From positions 1-6,339 of the forward strand of contig USFC01000077.1 in assembly GCA_900553865.1 (NCBI GenBank): 6,339 nucleotides of DNA, read 5' to 3'. Within the stretch, counting starts at the first letter, position 1, and each line of letters begins with the position of its first letter. The notes below the pieces were generated by a model. The model was not told where the DNA came from, did no database searches, and saw only the letters and a list, made by a program, of their open reading frames with translations. Shown piece after piece: positions 1 to 5,112 of this stretch. The stretch is from an uncultured Clostridium sp. GTDB lineage: Bacteria > Bacillota > Clostridia > TANB77 > CAG-508. The translations under genes and the position numbers were made by a program.

Positions 1-272
1 TTTTTTATATTCTTTTCCATTGCTCTTTTTGCAATTAATGTTCCTACTTCTTTAGCAGCTTCTTTGTTAGCATGTTTTGTTTTTACTTCTTTATCTAAAG
101 TAGATGCTTGGCAAAGTGTAACTCCTGCTACATCATCAATTACTTGAACGAAAAGATTTTTATTGCTTCTATAAACACATAATCTTGGACATTCAGCAGT
201 TCCGCTAATTTTTCTACGTACTCTTATATGTCTTCTATTTCTTTCAGCTTTTCTATCTATTTTTGTAATCAT
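1..272 (-). CDS. rplR: 50S ribosomal protein L18, 5' part (runs off the window)
   Basis: L18 binds 5S rRNA with L5 and anchors it in the central protuberance of the 50S subunit. The 90 complete codons in the window begin MITKIDRKAERNRRH and continue with the basic N-terminal stretch, then PRLCVYRSNKNLFVQVIDD and TLCQASTLDK, the typical core of bacterial L18. The family is about 117-122 residues long, so roughly 30 C-terminal residues lie beyond base 1. The ATG at 270-272 is preceded by AAAGGAG (281-287) with an 8-nt gap, which fixes the start. It follows rplF after an unusually long 144-nt spacer containing a hairpin repeat at 299-357. No frameshift or stop is seen in the visible part. Confidence 0.96.
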   Translation of the reverse strand, partial: MITKIDRKAERNRRHIRVRRKISGTAECPRLCVYRSNKNLFVQVIDDVAGVTLCQASTLDKEVKTKHANKEAAKEVGTLIAKRAMEKNIK

Positions 273-298
273 GATTTTTTCTCCTTTCTATTAAGGTT

Positions 299-357
299 AG
301 GGGACACTTCTTACCTTTTAGTCACTTCCACTTAAGGTCAAGGAATATCTCTCCCCT
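299..357. repeat. imperfect hairpin repeat with GGGACA end (copy 1)
   Basis: This lies in the rplF-rplR spacer, about 12 nt upstream of the rplR ribosome-binding site. The plus-strand left arm starts AGGGGACAC and continues TTCTTACCTT. The right arm (334-357) carries the near-complement of both blocks, AAGGTCAAGGAA then TCTCCCCT, leaving two single-base bulges, an internal loop and an apical loop of about 15 nt. Its first 19 bases from 301 match the reverse complement of the hairpin at 5526-5574 at 15 positions (shared GGGACA, TTCTTA and a following pyrimidine run). It is much richer in GC than the surrounding spacer. It resembles small palindromic elements such as REP or MITE-type repeats, but assignment to a family is inference. 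Confidence 0.6.
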
Positions 358-416
358 TCCCCGTGTGAATTAGTGTTCAAATGGCTTTAGTTATCCTCTT
401 TTATTCAATTTAGGTT

Positions 417-956
417 TTATTTTTTACCAGCTTTACCTTCTTTTCTTCTAATATGTTCATCAGCATATTTAATACCTTTTCCATGGTAAACTTCTGGTGG
501 TCTTTTTGTTCTAATAACTGCTGCTGTTTGACCAACAACTTCTTTATCTATACCTCTTACTATTATTGTATTAGCATTTGGTACATCAAATGTAATTCCT
601 TCTGGTTCTTCCATTTCTACTGTATGTGAATAACCTAAGTTCATTACTAATTTCTTTCCTTGTTTTTGTGCTCTATAACCAACACCAACTATTTGTAATT
701 CTTTTTTGTATTCATTAAGAACACCTTCTATCATGTTAGAGATTAATGTTCTTGTTAATCCATGTAAACTTCTATTTTCTGTTTCGTCATTTGGTCTTGT
801 TACAGTAATAACATTACCTTCTATAGAAACAGTTATGTTTTTATGAATATCTCTTTCTAATGTTCCTTTAGGTCCTTTTACTGTTATATGGTGTCCATCT
901 AATTTAACTTCTACACCTTCTGGTACAGTAATAGGTTTGTTTCCTATTCTTGACAT
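417..956 (-). CDS. rplF: 50S ribosomal protein L6
   Basis: L6 binds 23S rRNA near the base of the L7/L12 stalk and the sarcin-ricin loop, the landing site of the GTPase factors. The protein has 179 residues, the usual bacterial length. It opens with MSRIGNKPITVPEGV and has the repeated L6 fold: GPKGTLER (about 29-36) in the first half and the diagnostic C-terminal KRPPEVYHGKGIKY with a lysine-rich tail (KEGKAGKK) in the second. The ATG is preceded by AAGGAGGG about 10 nt upstream. It sits between rpsH and rplR as in the standard spc operon. It ends in TAA and is intact, with no odd residues. Confidence 0.98.
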   Translation of the reverse strand: MSRIGNKPITVPEGVEVKLDGHHITVKGPKGTLERDIHKNITVSIEGNVITVTRPNDETENRSLHGLTRTLISNMIEGVLNEYKKELQIVGVGYRAQKQGKKLVMNLGYSHTVEMEEPEGITFDVPNANTIIVRGIDKEVVGQTAAVIRTKRPPEVYHGKGIKYADEHIRRKEGKAGKK

Positions 957-1034
957 GTTTGGTTTTCCCTCCTTCTTTTACTTGGCAAGTGGATATGAAT
1001 TCACTTACTATTGCATTTTGTTACTATAGTTTAA

Positions 1035-1433
1035 TTACCATACGTAAGCTAGAACTTCTCCTCCTAAGCCTTCTTTTCTAGCTTCTTTATCTGTTTTTAT
1101 TCCTTTTGATGTAGAAATTAAAGCTATTCCTAATCCGTTTAAAACTTGTGGTAATTCATCTTTAGATGCATATACTCTTAATCCTGGTTTGCTTATTCTT
1201 TTTAAACCATCAATTACTCTAGCACCTTTTTCATCATATTTTAATGTTATTCTTATAATTCCTTGTGCATCATCATTTATTTCTTCAACAGATTTAATAT
1301 ATCCTTCTTCTAATAATATTTTTGCTATAGCTTTTTTCATATTAGAAGCTGGAATATCAACTGTTTTATGTTTTGAACTATTTGCATTTCTTATTCTTGT
1401 TAGCATGTCTGCTATTGGGTCTGTTGTATTCAA
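1035..1433 (-). CDS. rpsH: 30S ribosomal protein S8 (TTG start)
   Basis: S8 is a primary 16S rRNA binder that organises the central domain (platform) of the 30S subunit; in Escherichia coli it also represses spc translation by binding its own mRNA. The 132-residue product begins NTTDPIADMLTRIRNA after the initiator and ends with the diagnostic STSKGIKTDKEARKEGLGG-EVLAYVW. The start is TTG at 1431-1433, not ATG. It has AAAGGAGG at 1443-1450 with a 9-nt gap, and the next in-frame ATG (residue 10) would cut into the conserved DPIADML segment, so TTG is the supported start. It lies between rpsN and rplF. S8-mediated feedback in this organism cannot be judged from the sequence. Confidence 0.97.
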   Translation of the reverse strand: MNTTDPIADMLTRIRNANSSKHKTVDIPASNMKKAIAKILLEEGYIKSVEEINDDAQGIIRITLKYDEKGARVIDGLKRISKPGLRVYASKDELPQVLNGLGIALISTSKGIKTDKEARKEGLGGEVLAYVW

Positions 1434-1442
1434 AATAACTTA

Positions 1443-1450
1443 CCTCCTTT
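1443..1450 (-). promoter_or_regulatory. ribosome-binding site fixing the rpsH TTG start
   Basis: On the minus strand this reads AAAGGAGG, nearly a full anti-Shine-Dalgarno match, 9 nt before TTG. It selects the TTG over the internal ATG at codon 10. Confidence 0.85.
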
Positions 1451-1481
1451 TCTTTTTTCTCTATTTTTTGAGGTTCGAAGC

Positions 1482-1520
1482 TTGATATTGGATGTGTCCT
1501 ATTTCTAGCTTCTAACTTCT
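1482..1520. repeat. degenerate relative of the 3311-3383 tandem repeat
   Basis: This is in the 95-nt rpsN-rpsH spacer. TTGATATTGGATGT (1482-1495) matches TTGATATCAGATGT (3311-3324) at 12 of 14 positions. TTCTAACTTCT (1510-1520) matches the core of the 14-mers at 3356-3383 exactly. Both loci carry the two modules in the same order and orientation and both are followed by a TATTATT-like run. The shared order argues for one dispersed repeat family with variable unit number, although AT-rich short motifs can recur by chance. Confidence 0.5.
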
Positions 1521-1528
1521 ATTATTGC

Positions 1529-1714
1529 TTACCAGCTTGCTTTCTTTACTCCAGGAATTTCACCTTTGTGTGCTAATTCTCTAAAGCATACACGACAAAT
1601 TCCATACTTTCTTATATAAGCATGTGGTCTTCCGCAGATTTTGCATCTATTGTATTCTCTTGTTTTGTATTTTTGCTCTCTTGCTTGCTTTACTTTTAAA
1701 GACTTTTTAGCCAT
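1529..1714 (-). CDS. rpsN: 30S ribosomal protein S14, type Z (zinc-binding)
   Basis: S14 binds the 3' major domain of 16S rRNA in the 30S head beside S3 and S10. At 61 residues this is the short zinc-binding form rather than the roughly 100-residue cysteine-free form. The four ligands are visible as C24-x2-C27 and C40-x2-C43. The flanking RCKICGRPHAYIRKYG and C-terminal GEIPGVKKASW are typical. AAAGGAG stands 8 nt upstream of the ATG. The gene follows rplE after a 151-nt spacer, long for this junction, which holds repeats and a weak promoter-like pair. In many Bacillota a second, zinc-independent S14 exists elsewhere under Zur control; this window cannot show that. The symbol rpsZ is also used for this form. 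Confidence 0.98.
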   Translation of the reverse strand: MAKKSLKVKQAREQKYKTREYNRCKICGRPHAYIRKYGICRVCFRELAHKGEIPGVKKASW

Positions 1715-1740
1715 TGGCTTTTCTCCTTTCTTAAATTTTG

Positions 1741-1767
1741 ATTATAAACTTCGTATTGCGCTTTCAA
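1741..1767 (-). promoter_or_regulatory. weak candidate sigma-A-type promoter ahead of rpsN
   Basis: On the minus strand TTGAAA (1762-1767) is followed by a 15-nt spacer and a perfect TATAAT (1741-1746). A transcript from it would start near 1734 and carry a leader of about 20 nt with the rpsN ribosome-binding site. The spacer is shorter than the preferred 17 nt and the surroundings are AT-rich, so this may be chance. Confidence 0.22.
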
Positions 1768-1772
1768 ACTTC

Positions 1773-1819
1773 GAAAATTTTTCTTCAATATACAAATGTA
1801 TCATTTCATAAAAATTTTC
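1773..1819. repeat. inverted repeat in the rplE-rpsN spacer
   Basis: GAAAATTTTT (1773-1782) and AAAAATTTTC (1810-1819) are perfect 10-bp inverted arms. A small inner palindrome, ATAC-AAAT-GTAT, lies in the loop. The stem is almost all A:T, so it would be weak as RNA. It adjoins the 1823-1847 repeat. At the equivalent place next to the 5918-5942 copy there is no such block, only a short AACTTTGAAAA stretch, so this looks like an insertion into or beside that repeat. Confidence 0.45.
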
Positions 1820-1822
1820 TTG

Positions 1823-1847
1823 TTTTCCTAGTACTACTCGTTTTTAA
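1823..1847 (-). repeat. 25-bp intergenic repeat after rplE (copy 1 of 2)
   Basis: On the plus strand it starts TTTTCCTAGTA and ends CTCGTTTTTAA. It matches the copy at 5918-5942 at 23 of 25 positions, in the same orientation. Both copies are followed after 9-10 nt by CTATTTTAT and then the stop codon of the upstream gene, which in both cases is a tandem TAATAA. On the mRNA it therefore lies just 3' of the rplE stop. Confidence 0.65.
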
Positions 1848-1865
1848 TCAAACTTTTCTATTTTA

Positions 1866-2405
1866 TTATGCTTTAAAAGGCATTCCTAAAAGTGTTAATA
1901 ATTCTCTTGCTTCTTCGTCAGTTTTAGCTGTTGTAACGAAAATTATATCCATACCTCTAATTTTATCTACTTTATCGTATTCGATTTCTGGGAAGATTAA
2001 TTGTTCTTTAATTCCCATTGAGTAGTTTCCTCTACCATCAAAAGAATTTTTAGATACTCCTCTAAAATCTCTAACTCTTGGTAATGCTACATTAAATAAT
2101 TTATATACGAAATCGTACATTTTTCCTTGTCTTAATGTAACTTTGCATCCCATATTTACACCTTCTCTTATTTTGAAGGCTGCAATAGCTTTTTTAGCTT
2201 TTGTCACAATTGGAGCTTGACCAGTTATGATTTTAACTTCATTCATTGCATTTTCTAATGATTTTGGGTTGTCTTTTATATCTCCTAGACCTATATTAAT
2301 TACTACTTTCTCTAACTTTGGAACTTCCATAACTGATTTGTAGTTAAATTTTTTCATCATTGCAGGAACTATTTCCTTTTGGTATTGTTCTTTTAATATT
2401 TCCAT
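1866..2405 (-). CDS. rplE: 50S ribosomal protein L5
   Basis: L5 binds 5S rRNA and helix 84 of 23S rRNA in the central protuberance and contacts S13 of the 30S head and the P-site tRNA. The 179-residue product has the usual length. It begins MEILKEQYQKEIVPAMM, carries the diagnostic VPKLEKVVINIGLGD at about 28-42, and ends with GMDIIFVTTAKTDEEARELL and LGMPFKA. AAGGAGG (2418-2424) lies 12 nt before the ATG, slightly long but the only good start. It follows rplX by 26 nt. The stop is a tandem TAATAA, and a repeat found also after rplB sits immediately beyond it. Confidence 0.98.
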   Translation of the reverse strand: MEILKEQYQKEIVPAMMKKFNYKSVMEVPKLEKVVINIGLGDIKDNPKSLENAMNEVKIITGQAPIVTKAKKAIAAFKIREGVNMGCKVTLRQGKMYDFVYKLFNVALPRVRDFRGVSKNSFDGRGNYSMGIKEQLIFPEIEYDKVDKIRGMDIIFVTTAKTDEEARELLTLLGMPFKA

Positions 2406-2431
2406 GGTTTATGTTTTCCTCCTTCCACGCT

Positions 2432-2740
2432 TTATTTTATTTTTGCTCCGCATTTTTTACAAACACGTACTTTTCCATCTTTTTCTACTTCATATCCTAT
2501 TCTTGCAGCTTTTCCGCATTTAGGGCAAACTACGTTTACTTTGCTTGCATGAATTGCGCATTCTAAAGGTATGATTCCACCTTCTTCACCTTGTTTTCTT
2601 GGTTTAATATGTTTTTTTCTAACATTAATACCTTTAACAACAACCTTTTGTGAATTTGGTATTACTTGTAAAACTTCTCCTGTTTTTCCTTTATCATTTC
2701 CTGATAAAACTTTAACAGTATCACCTTTTCTTATTTTCAT
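2432..2740 (-). CDS. rplX: 50S ribosomal protein L24 with a four-cysteine C-terminus
   Basis: L24 is an early assembly initiator that binds domain I of 23S rRNA and lies near the peptide exit tunnel. The 102-residue protein has an N-terminal KOW segment (KIRKGDTVKVLSGNDKGKTG, residues 2-21) and the conserved NVRKKHIKP (39-47). The C-terminal half carries C72-x2-C75 and C94-x2-C97 in CPKCG and CKKCG contexts, a likely zinc ribbon retained in many but not all bacterial L24 proteins. GAGGTG (2750-2755) lies 9 nt before the ATG. It follows rplN after a 181-nt spacer, the longest in the window, which holds a large inverted repeat. Confidence 0.97.
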   Translation of the reverse strand: MKIRKGDTVKVLSGNDKGKTGEVLQVIPNSQKVVVKGINVRKKHIKPRKQGEEGGIIPLECAIHASKVNVVCPKCGKAARIGYEVEKDGKVRVCKKCGAKIK

Positions 2741-2799
2741 TTATTTTTTCACCTCTTCTTCTTTATTTTAAGGTTTTAATTTATATGTTTCTTAATATA

Positions 2800-2923
2800 A
2801 ATTAAATTAGAATTAATATATTGCTAGGCAAATTTTTCTTAATAACCGGAGGCGTACTTTCTGTACGTCGAGAATTATTAATGTAAAATTTAACGACGCA
2901 AGATGCTTAATTATAATTTAATT
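2800..2923. repeat. 124-nt long imperfect inverted repeat between rplN and rplX
   Basis: Five paired blocks nest around one centre: 2851-2857 (GGCGTAC) with 2863-2869 (GTACGTC) around the loop TTTCT; 2839-2845 (TTAATAA) with 2875-2881; 2830-2836 (AAATTTT) with 2885-2891; 2821-2824 (TTGC) with 2898-2901; and the outer AT-rich arms 2800-2816 with 2907-2923, which pair at all but one position. The outer right arm reaches into the rplN stop codon. The only GC-rich islands are the apex and the block around 2894-2899. There is no U-tract right after the stem on the minus strand, so it is not an ordinary terminator. It could be a MITE-like palindrome or a structured intercistronic RNA. Confidence 0.65.
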
Positions 2924-3290
2924 AAAGAACTTCTGGAGCTAATGACAAAATCTTCATATAATCTCCATCTCTTAATTCTCTTGCAACAGGTCCAAATATA
3001 CGTGTTCCTTTTGGATTTTTATCTTCTTTTATTATAACTGCTGCATTTTCATCAAATCTTACATATGAGCCGTCTGCTCTTCTGATTGGTTTCTTTGTTC
3101 TAACTACAACTGCTTTTACAACGTCACCTTTCTTTACAACTCCACCTGGTGTTGCTGTTTTAACAGAAGCAACTATTATATCTCCAACTCCAGCATATTT
3201 TCTATATGACCCACCTAAACATCTAATGCACATAATTTCTTTTGCACCAGTGTTATCAGCTACTTTTAATATAGATTGTTGTTGTACCAT
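2922..3290 (-). CDS. rplN: 50S ribosomal protein L14
   Basis: L14 is a small beta-barrel protein on the 30S-facing side of the 50S subunit. It forms bridges with 16S rRNA, contacts L19, and is the docking site of the silencing factor RsfS in other bacteria. The 122-residue length is exactly typical. Diagnostic segments are MVQQQSILKVADNTGAKE (1-18), CIRCLGG (21-27), and AAVIIKEDKNPKGTRIFG followed by PVARELRD near the C-terminus. AAAGGAGG precedes the ATG with a 9-nt gap. It follows rpsQ after a 151-nt spacer with tandem 14-mers. Intact; the stop codon overlaps the edge of the large inverted repeat on its 3' side. Confidence 0.98.
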   Translation of the reverse strand: MVQQQSILKVADNTGAKEIMCIRCLGGSYRKYAGVGDIIVASVKTATPGGVVKKGDVVKAVVVRTKKPIRRADGSYVRFDENAAVIIKEDKNPKGTRIFGPVARELRDGDYMKILSLAPEVL

Positions 3291-3315
3291 TTTGCTGTTC
3301 CTCCTTTTCTTTGAT

Positions 3316-3343
3316 ATCAGATGTCAGTTATCAGATGTCAGTT
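3316..3343. repeat. tandem duplication of a 14-mer, set A
   Basis: Two perfect head-to-tail copies of ATCAGATGTCAGTT (3316-3329 and 3330-3343) lie in the rpsQ-rplN spacer, close upstream of the rplN ribosome-binding site. A single degenerate relative sits at 1482-1495. Confidence 0.8.
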
Positions 3344-3355
3344 ATTATATTTGGC

Positions 3356-3383
3356 TTTCTAACTTCTGTTTTCTAACTTCTGT
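3356..3383. repeat. tandem duplication of a 14-mer, set B
   Basis: Two perfect head-to-tail copies of TTTCTAACTTCTGT (3356-3369 and 3370-3383) lie only 12 nt from the 14-mer set A duplication. The equal unit length and perfect identity of both pairs suggest recent slippage-type duplication. The core TTCTAACTTCT recurs at 1510-1520. Confidence 0.8.
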
Positions 3384-3415
3384 ATTATTTACTTTTTTCT
3401 TTTATTAAAGCTTTT

Positions 3416-3431
3416 TCAGAGCTTCCTCTGA
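3416..3431. other. short perfect hairpin just after rpsQ
   Basis: TCAGAG (3416-3421) and CTCTGA (3426-3431) form a perfect 6-bp stem with a CTTC loop, 10 nt beyond the rpsQ stop on the transcribed strand. A run of five T follows it on the plus strand only. In the mRNA sense it is followed by A residues, so it would not terminate this operon. Function unknown. Confidence 0.35.
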
Positions 3432-3441
3432 TTTTTGTTTT

Positions 3442-3705
3442 CTATTTTATTATAGCCTTTTCTACTATTTTAACAACTCTGTATCTTTTATCTTTTGATA
3501 AAGGTCTTGTTTCCATTACTTGAACTTTATCGCCGATTCCGCATTCGTTGTTTTCATCGTGAGCTTTTAAAGTATATGTTTTCTTTTGAATTTTTCCATA
3601 TGTTTTATTCTTCTCACTAGTTTCTACAGCTACTACAACTGTTTTGTCCATTTTATTAGATTTAACAGTTCCTATATAAGTTCTACGAAGATTTCTTTCT
3701 TCCAT
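3442..3705 (-). CDS. rpsQ: 30S ribosomal protein S17
   Basis: S17 is a primary binder of the 5' and central domains of 16S rRNA and has an OB-type beta-barrel. The 87-residue protein has the standard length and pattern: RRTYIGTVKSNKMDKTVVVAVE at the N-terminus, KKTYTLKAHDENNECGIGDKV in the middle (G58, D59 in the conserved turn) and METRPLSKDKRYRVVKIVEKA near the end. GGAG is 11 nt before the ATG. It follows rpmC by 50 nt and is the only gene here ending in TAG. The 151-nt spacer after it carries the tandem repeats. Confidence 0.98.
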   Translation of the reverse strand: MEERNLRRTYIGTVKSNKMDKTVVVAVETSEKNKTYGKIQKKTYTLKAHDENNECGIGDKVQVMETRPLSKDKRYRVVKIVEKAIIK

Positions 3706-3755
3706 GATTTTCTAATCTCCTTTCTTGTCAAATTCTGAACTTGTTTTTGAAAATT

Positions 3756-3956
3756 TTAAGCATTTTCAGCTAATTTTCTTTCAGTTAATACTGTATTTAT
3801 TTTTGCAATGTCTTTTTTCACTTCTTTTATTTTCATAGGATTGTCTAATCCGTTTGTAGCTAAGCTAAATCTTAGTTTGAATAATTCAGATTTTAACTCT
3901 CCTAATTCTTTTTCTAATTCTGGTGAAGACATTTCTCTTATTTTATTAATCTTCAT
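3756..3956 (-). CDS. rpmC: 50S ribosomal protein L29
   Basis: L29 is a small two-helix hairpin protein at the polypeptide exit tunnel beside L23, near the binding sites of trigger factor and SRP. From the ATG at 3954-3956 it has 66 residues, the usual size: MKINKIREMSSPELEKELGE, then the conserved ELFKLRFSLATNGLDNPMKI and a helix ending in LTERKLAENA. The frame is open upstream to GTG codons at 3962 and 3968, which would add two or four residues. The ATG is preferred because it gives the family N-terminus and has AGGTGGT with a 7-nt gap. The first 11 bases overlap the end of rplP, consistent with translational coupling. Confidence 0.94.
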   Translation of the reverse strand: MKINKIREMSSPELEKELGELKSELFKLRFSLATNGLDNPMKIKEVKKDIAKINTVLTERKLAENA

Positions 3957-4386
3957 CACTTTCACCACCTATTTTAGTTTCTTTTTTAACAAATTTACAC
4001 TTAACAGATAGTTTATTAGCAGCTAATCTTAATGCTTCTCTAGCTGTTTCTTCTGGTACTCCTGCTATTTCAAACATAACTCTTCCTGGTTTTACAGCTG
4101 CTACCCAATATTCAACAGCTCCTTTACCTTTACCCATACGAGTTTCTGCTGGTTTCTTTGTTATTGGTTTATCTGGGAAGATTTTTATCCAAACCTTTCC
4201 ACCTCTTTTAATATAACGAGTCATAGCAACACGGGCAGATTCTATTTGGTTTGTTGTAATTAATCCTGCTTCAGTTGCTTGAAGTCCATATTCTCCGTCA
4301 GAAACAAAGTTTCCTCTCATTGCTTTTCCTCTGTTTCTTCCTTTTTGTTGTTTTCTATATTTTGTTCTTTTTGGCATTAATGGCAT
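3946..4386 (-). CDS. rplP: 50S ribosomal protein L16
   Basis: L16 binds 23S and 5S rRNA near the A-site tRNA elbow and is added late in 50S assembly. The 146-residue product starts MPLMPKRTKYRKQQKGRNRG and contains RGGKVWIKIF (61-70) and the diagnostic RMGKGKGAVEYWVA (83-96). That arginine is the one hydroxylated in some proteobacteria. The ATG at 4384-4386 shares its A with the rpsC TAA stop (TAATG), and AAGGAGG lies 9 nt upstream inside rpsC. The in-frame ATG three codons later is poorly spaced, so the upstream start is preferred. An acidic tail (GGESDED) lies over the rpmC start. Confidence 0.97.
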   Translation of the reverse strand: MPLMPKRTKYRKQQKGRNRGKAMRGNFVSDGEYGLQATEAGLITTNQIESARVAMTRYIKRGGKVWIKIFPDKPITKKPAETRMGKGKGAVEYWVAAVKPGRVMFEIAGVPEETAREALRLAANKLSVKCKFVKKETKIGGESDED

Positions 4387-5045
4387 TATTTTTCTCCTCC
4401 TTCCACTTTCTTTTTAGCTGGAAGAACTTCTCCTTTATATATCCAAACTTTTACACCGATTTTTCCATATGTTGTATCTGCTTCTGCAAATCCATAATCA
4501 ATATCAGCTCTTAATGTTTGAAGTGGTATTGTTCCTTCTTTGTAGAATTCAGTTCTAGCCATGTCTGCTCCACCTAATCTACCAGATACTGCAGTTTTAA
4601 TACCTAAAGCACCTGCTTTCATAGTTTTTTGCATACATTGTTTCATAGCTCTTCTGAATGAAATTCTTCTTTCTAGTTGTCCTGCGATGTTTTCTGCAAC
4701 TAATTGTGCATTTAAATCAACATCTTTCACTTCAACGATATTTAAATTAACTTCTTTACCTATCATTTTTTGTAATTCATTTTTTAAAGTTTCTGCTAAG
4801 TTTCCGCCTTTACCAATTACTAATCCTGGTTTAGCTGTATAAACATTAACTTTTACAAATTTAGCAGTTCTTTCAATTTCTATTTTTGAAATTCCGCTAA
4901 CATATAATTTTTTCTTAACATATTCACGGATTTTGTGATCTTCTACTAGGTAGTCTGCAAAATCTTTTTTGTTTGCATACCATTTTGAGTCCCAGTCTTT
5001 AATTACACCTACTCTTAATCCATGAGGATCCATTTTTTGTCCCAT
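4386..5045 (-). CDS. rpsC: 30S ribosomal protein S3
   Basis: S3 sits in the 30S head, forms part of the mRNA entry channel and takes part in ribosomal helicase activity. The 219-residue protein begins MGQKMDPHGLRVGVIKDWDS. It has the type II KH domain with its VIGKGGN loop (I77-G81), the basic QLERRISFRRAMK segment (R126, R127, R131, R132; the region linked to helicase function) and SGRLGGADMARTE (154-166) in the C-terminal domain. AAGGAG lies 9 nt before the ATG. The last A of its stop is the first base of rplP. A 67-nt spacer separates it from rplV. Confidence 0.98.
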   Translation of the reverse strand: MGQKMDPHGLRVGVIKDWDSKWYANKKDFADYLVEDHKIREYVKKKLYVSGISKIEIERTAKFVKVNVYTAKPGLVIGKGGNLAETLKNELQKMIGKEVNLNIVEVKDVDLNAQLVAENIAGQLERRISFRRAMKQCMQKTMKAGALGIKTAVSGRLGGADMARTEFYKEGTIPLQTLRADIDYGFAEADTTYGKIGVKVWIYKGEVLPAKKKVEGGEK

Positions 5046-5072
5046 TGTTATAGGCTCCTTTCTTCTCTTTTT

Positions 5073-5092
5073 GTAAGGGGGATTCCTCTTAC
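5073..5092. other. small imperfect hairpin in the rplV-rpsC spacer
   Basis: GTAAGGGG (5073-5080) and CCTCTTAC (5085-5092) pair over 8 bp with one G:T position and a GATT loop. In the mRNA sense that position becomes an A:C mismatch, which weakens it. No U-tract follows. It lies about 13 nt upstream of the rpsC ribosome-binding site. Confidence 0.3.
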
Positions 5093-5112
5093 TTTTCTTA
5101 TTTTATTTTCTA

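Noticed and set aside
987..1006. Hairpin AAGTGGAT/ATTCACTT in the rpsH-rplF spacer
   Set aside because: The stem is 8 bp with a G:T position that becomes A:C in the mRNA, in AT-rich DNA, with no U-tract and no second copy; within chance expectation.
1189..1485. Open plus-strand frame opposite rpsH, and similar plus-strand frames throughout
   Set aside because: They lie opposite conserved ribosomal-protein genes, have no good ribosome-binding sites, and translate to hydrophobic F/S/L-rich strings expected from the complement of AT-rich lysine-rich genes.
2800..2923. Intrinsic terminator or S8-type autoregulatory site between rplN and rplX
   Set aside because: There is no U-tract following the stem in the transcribed sense, and I could not match the loops to the known S8-binding core; it is kept as an unassigned inverted repeat.
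3344..3349. Perfect TATAAT on the minus strand in the rpsQ-rplN spacer
   Set aside because: No acceptable -35 hexamer is found 15-19 nt upstream and it lies in AT-rich repeat DNA.
3316..3383. CRISPR-like array
   Set aside because: Units are 14 nt, directly abutting with no spacers, and only two copies each; no cas gene is nearby.
3416..3431. Rho-independent terminator after rpsQ
   Set aside because: The 6-bp hairpin has its T-run on the plus strand; in the operon's own sense it is followed by A residues, and no plus-strand gene needs it.
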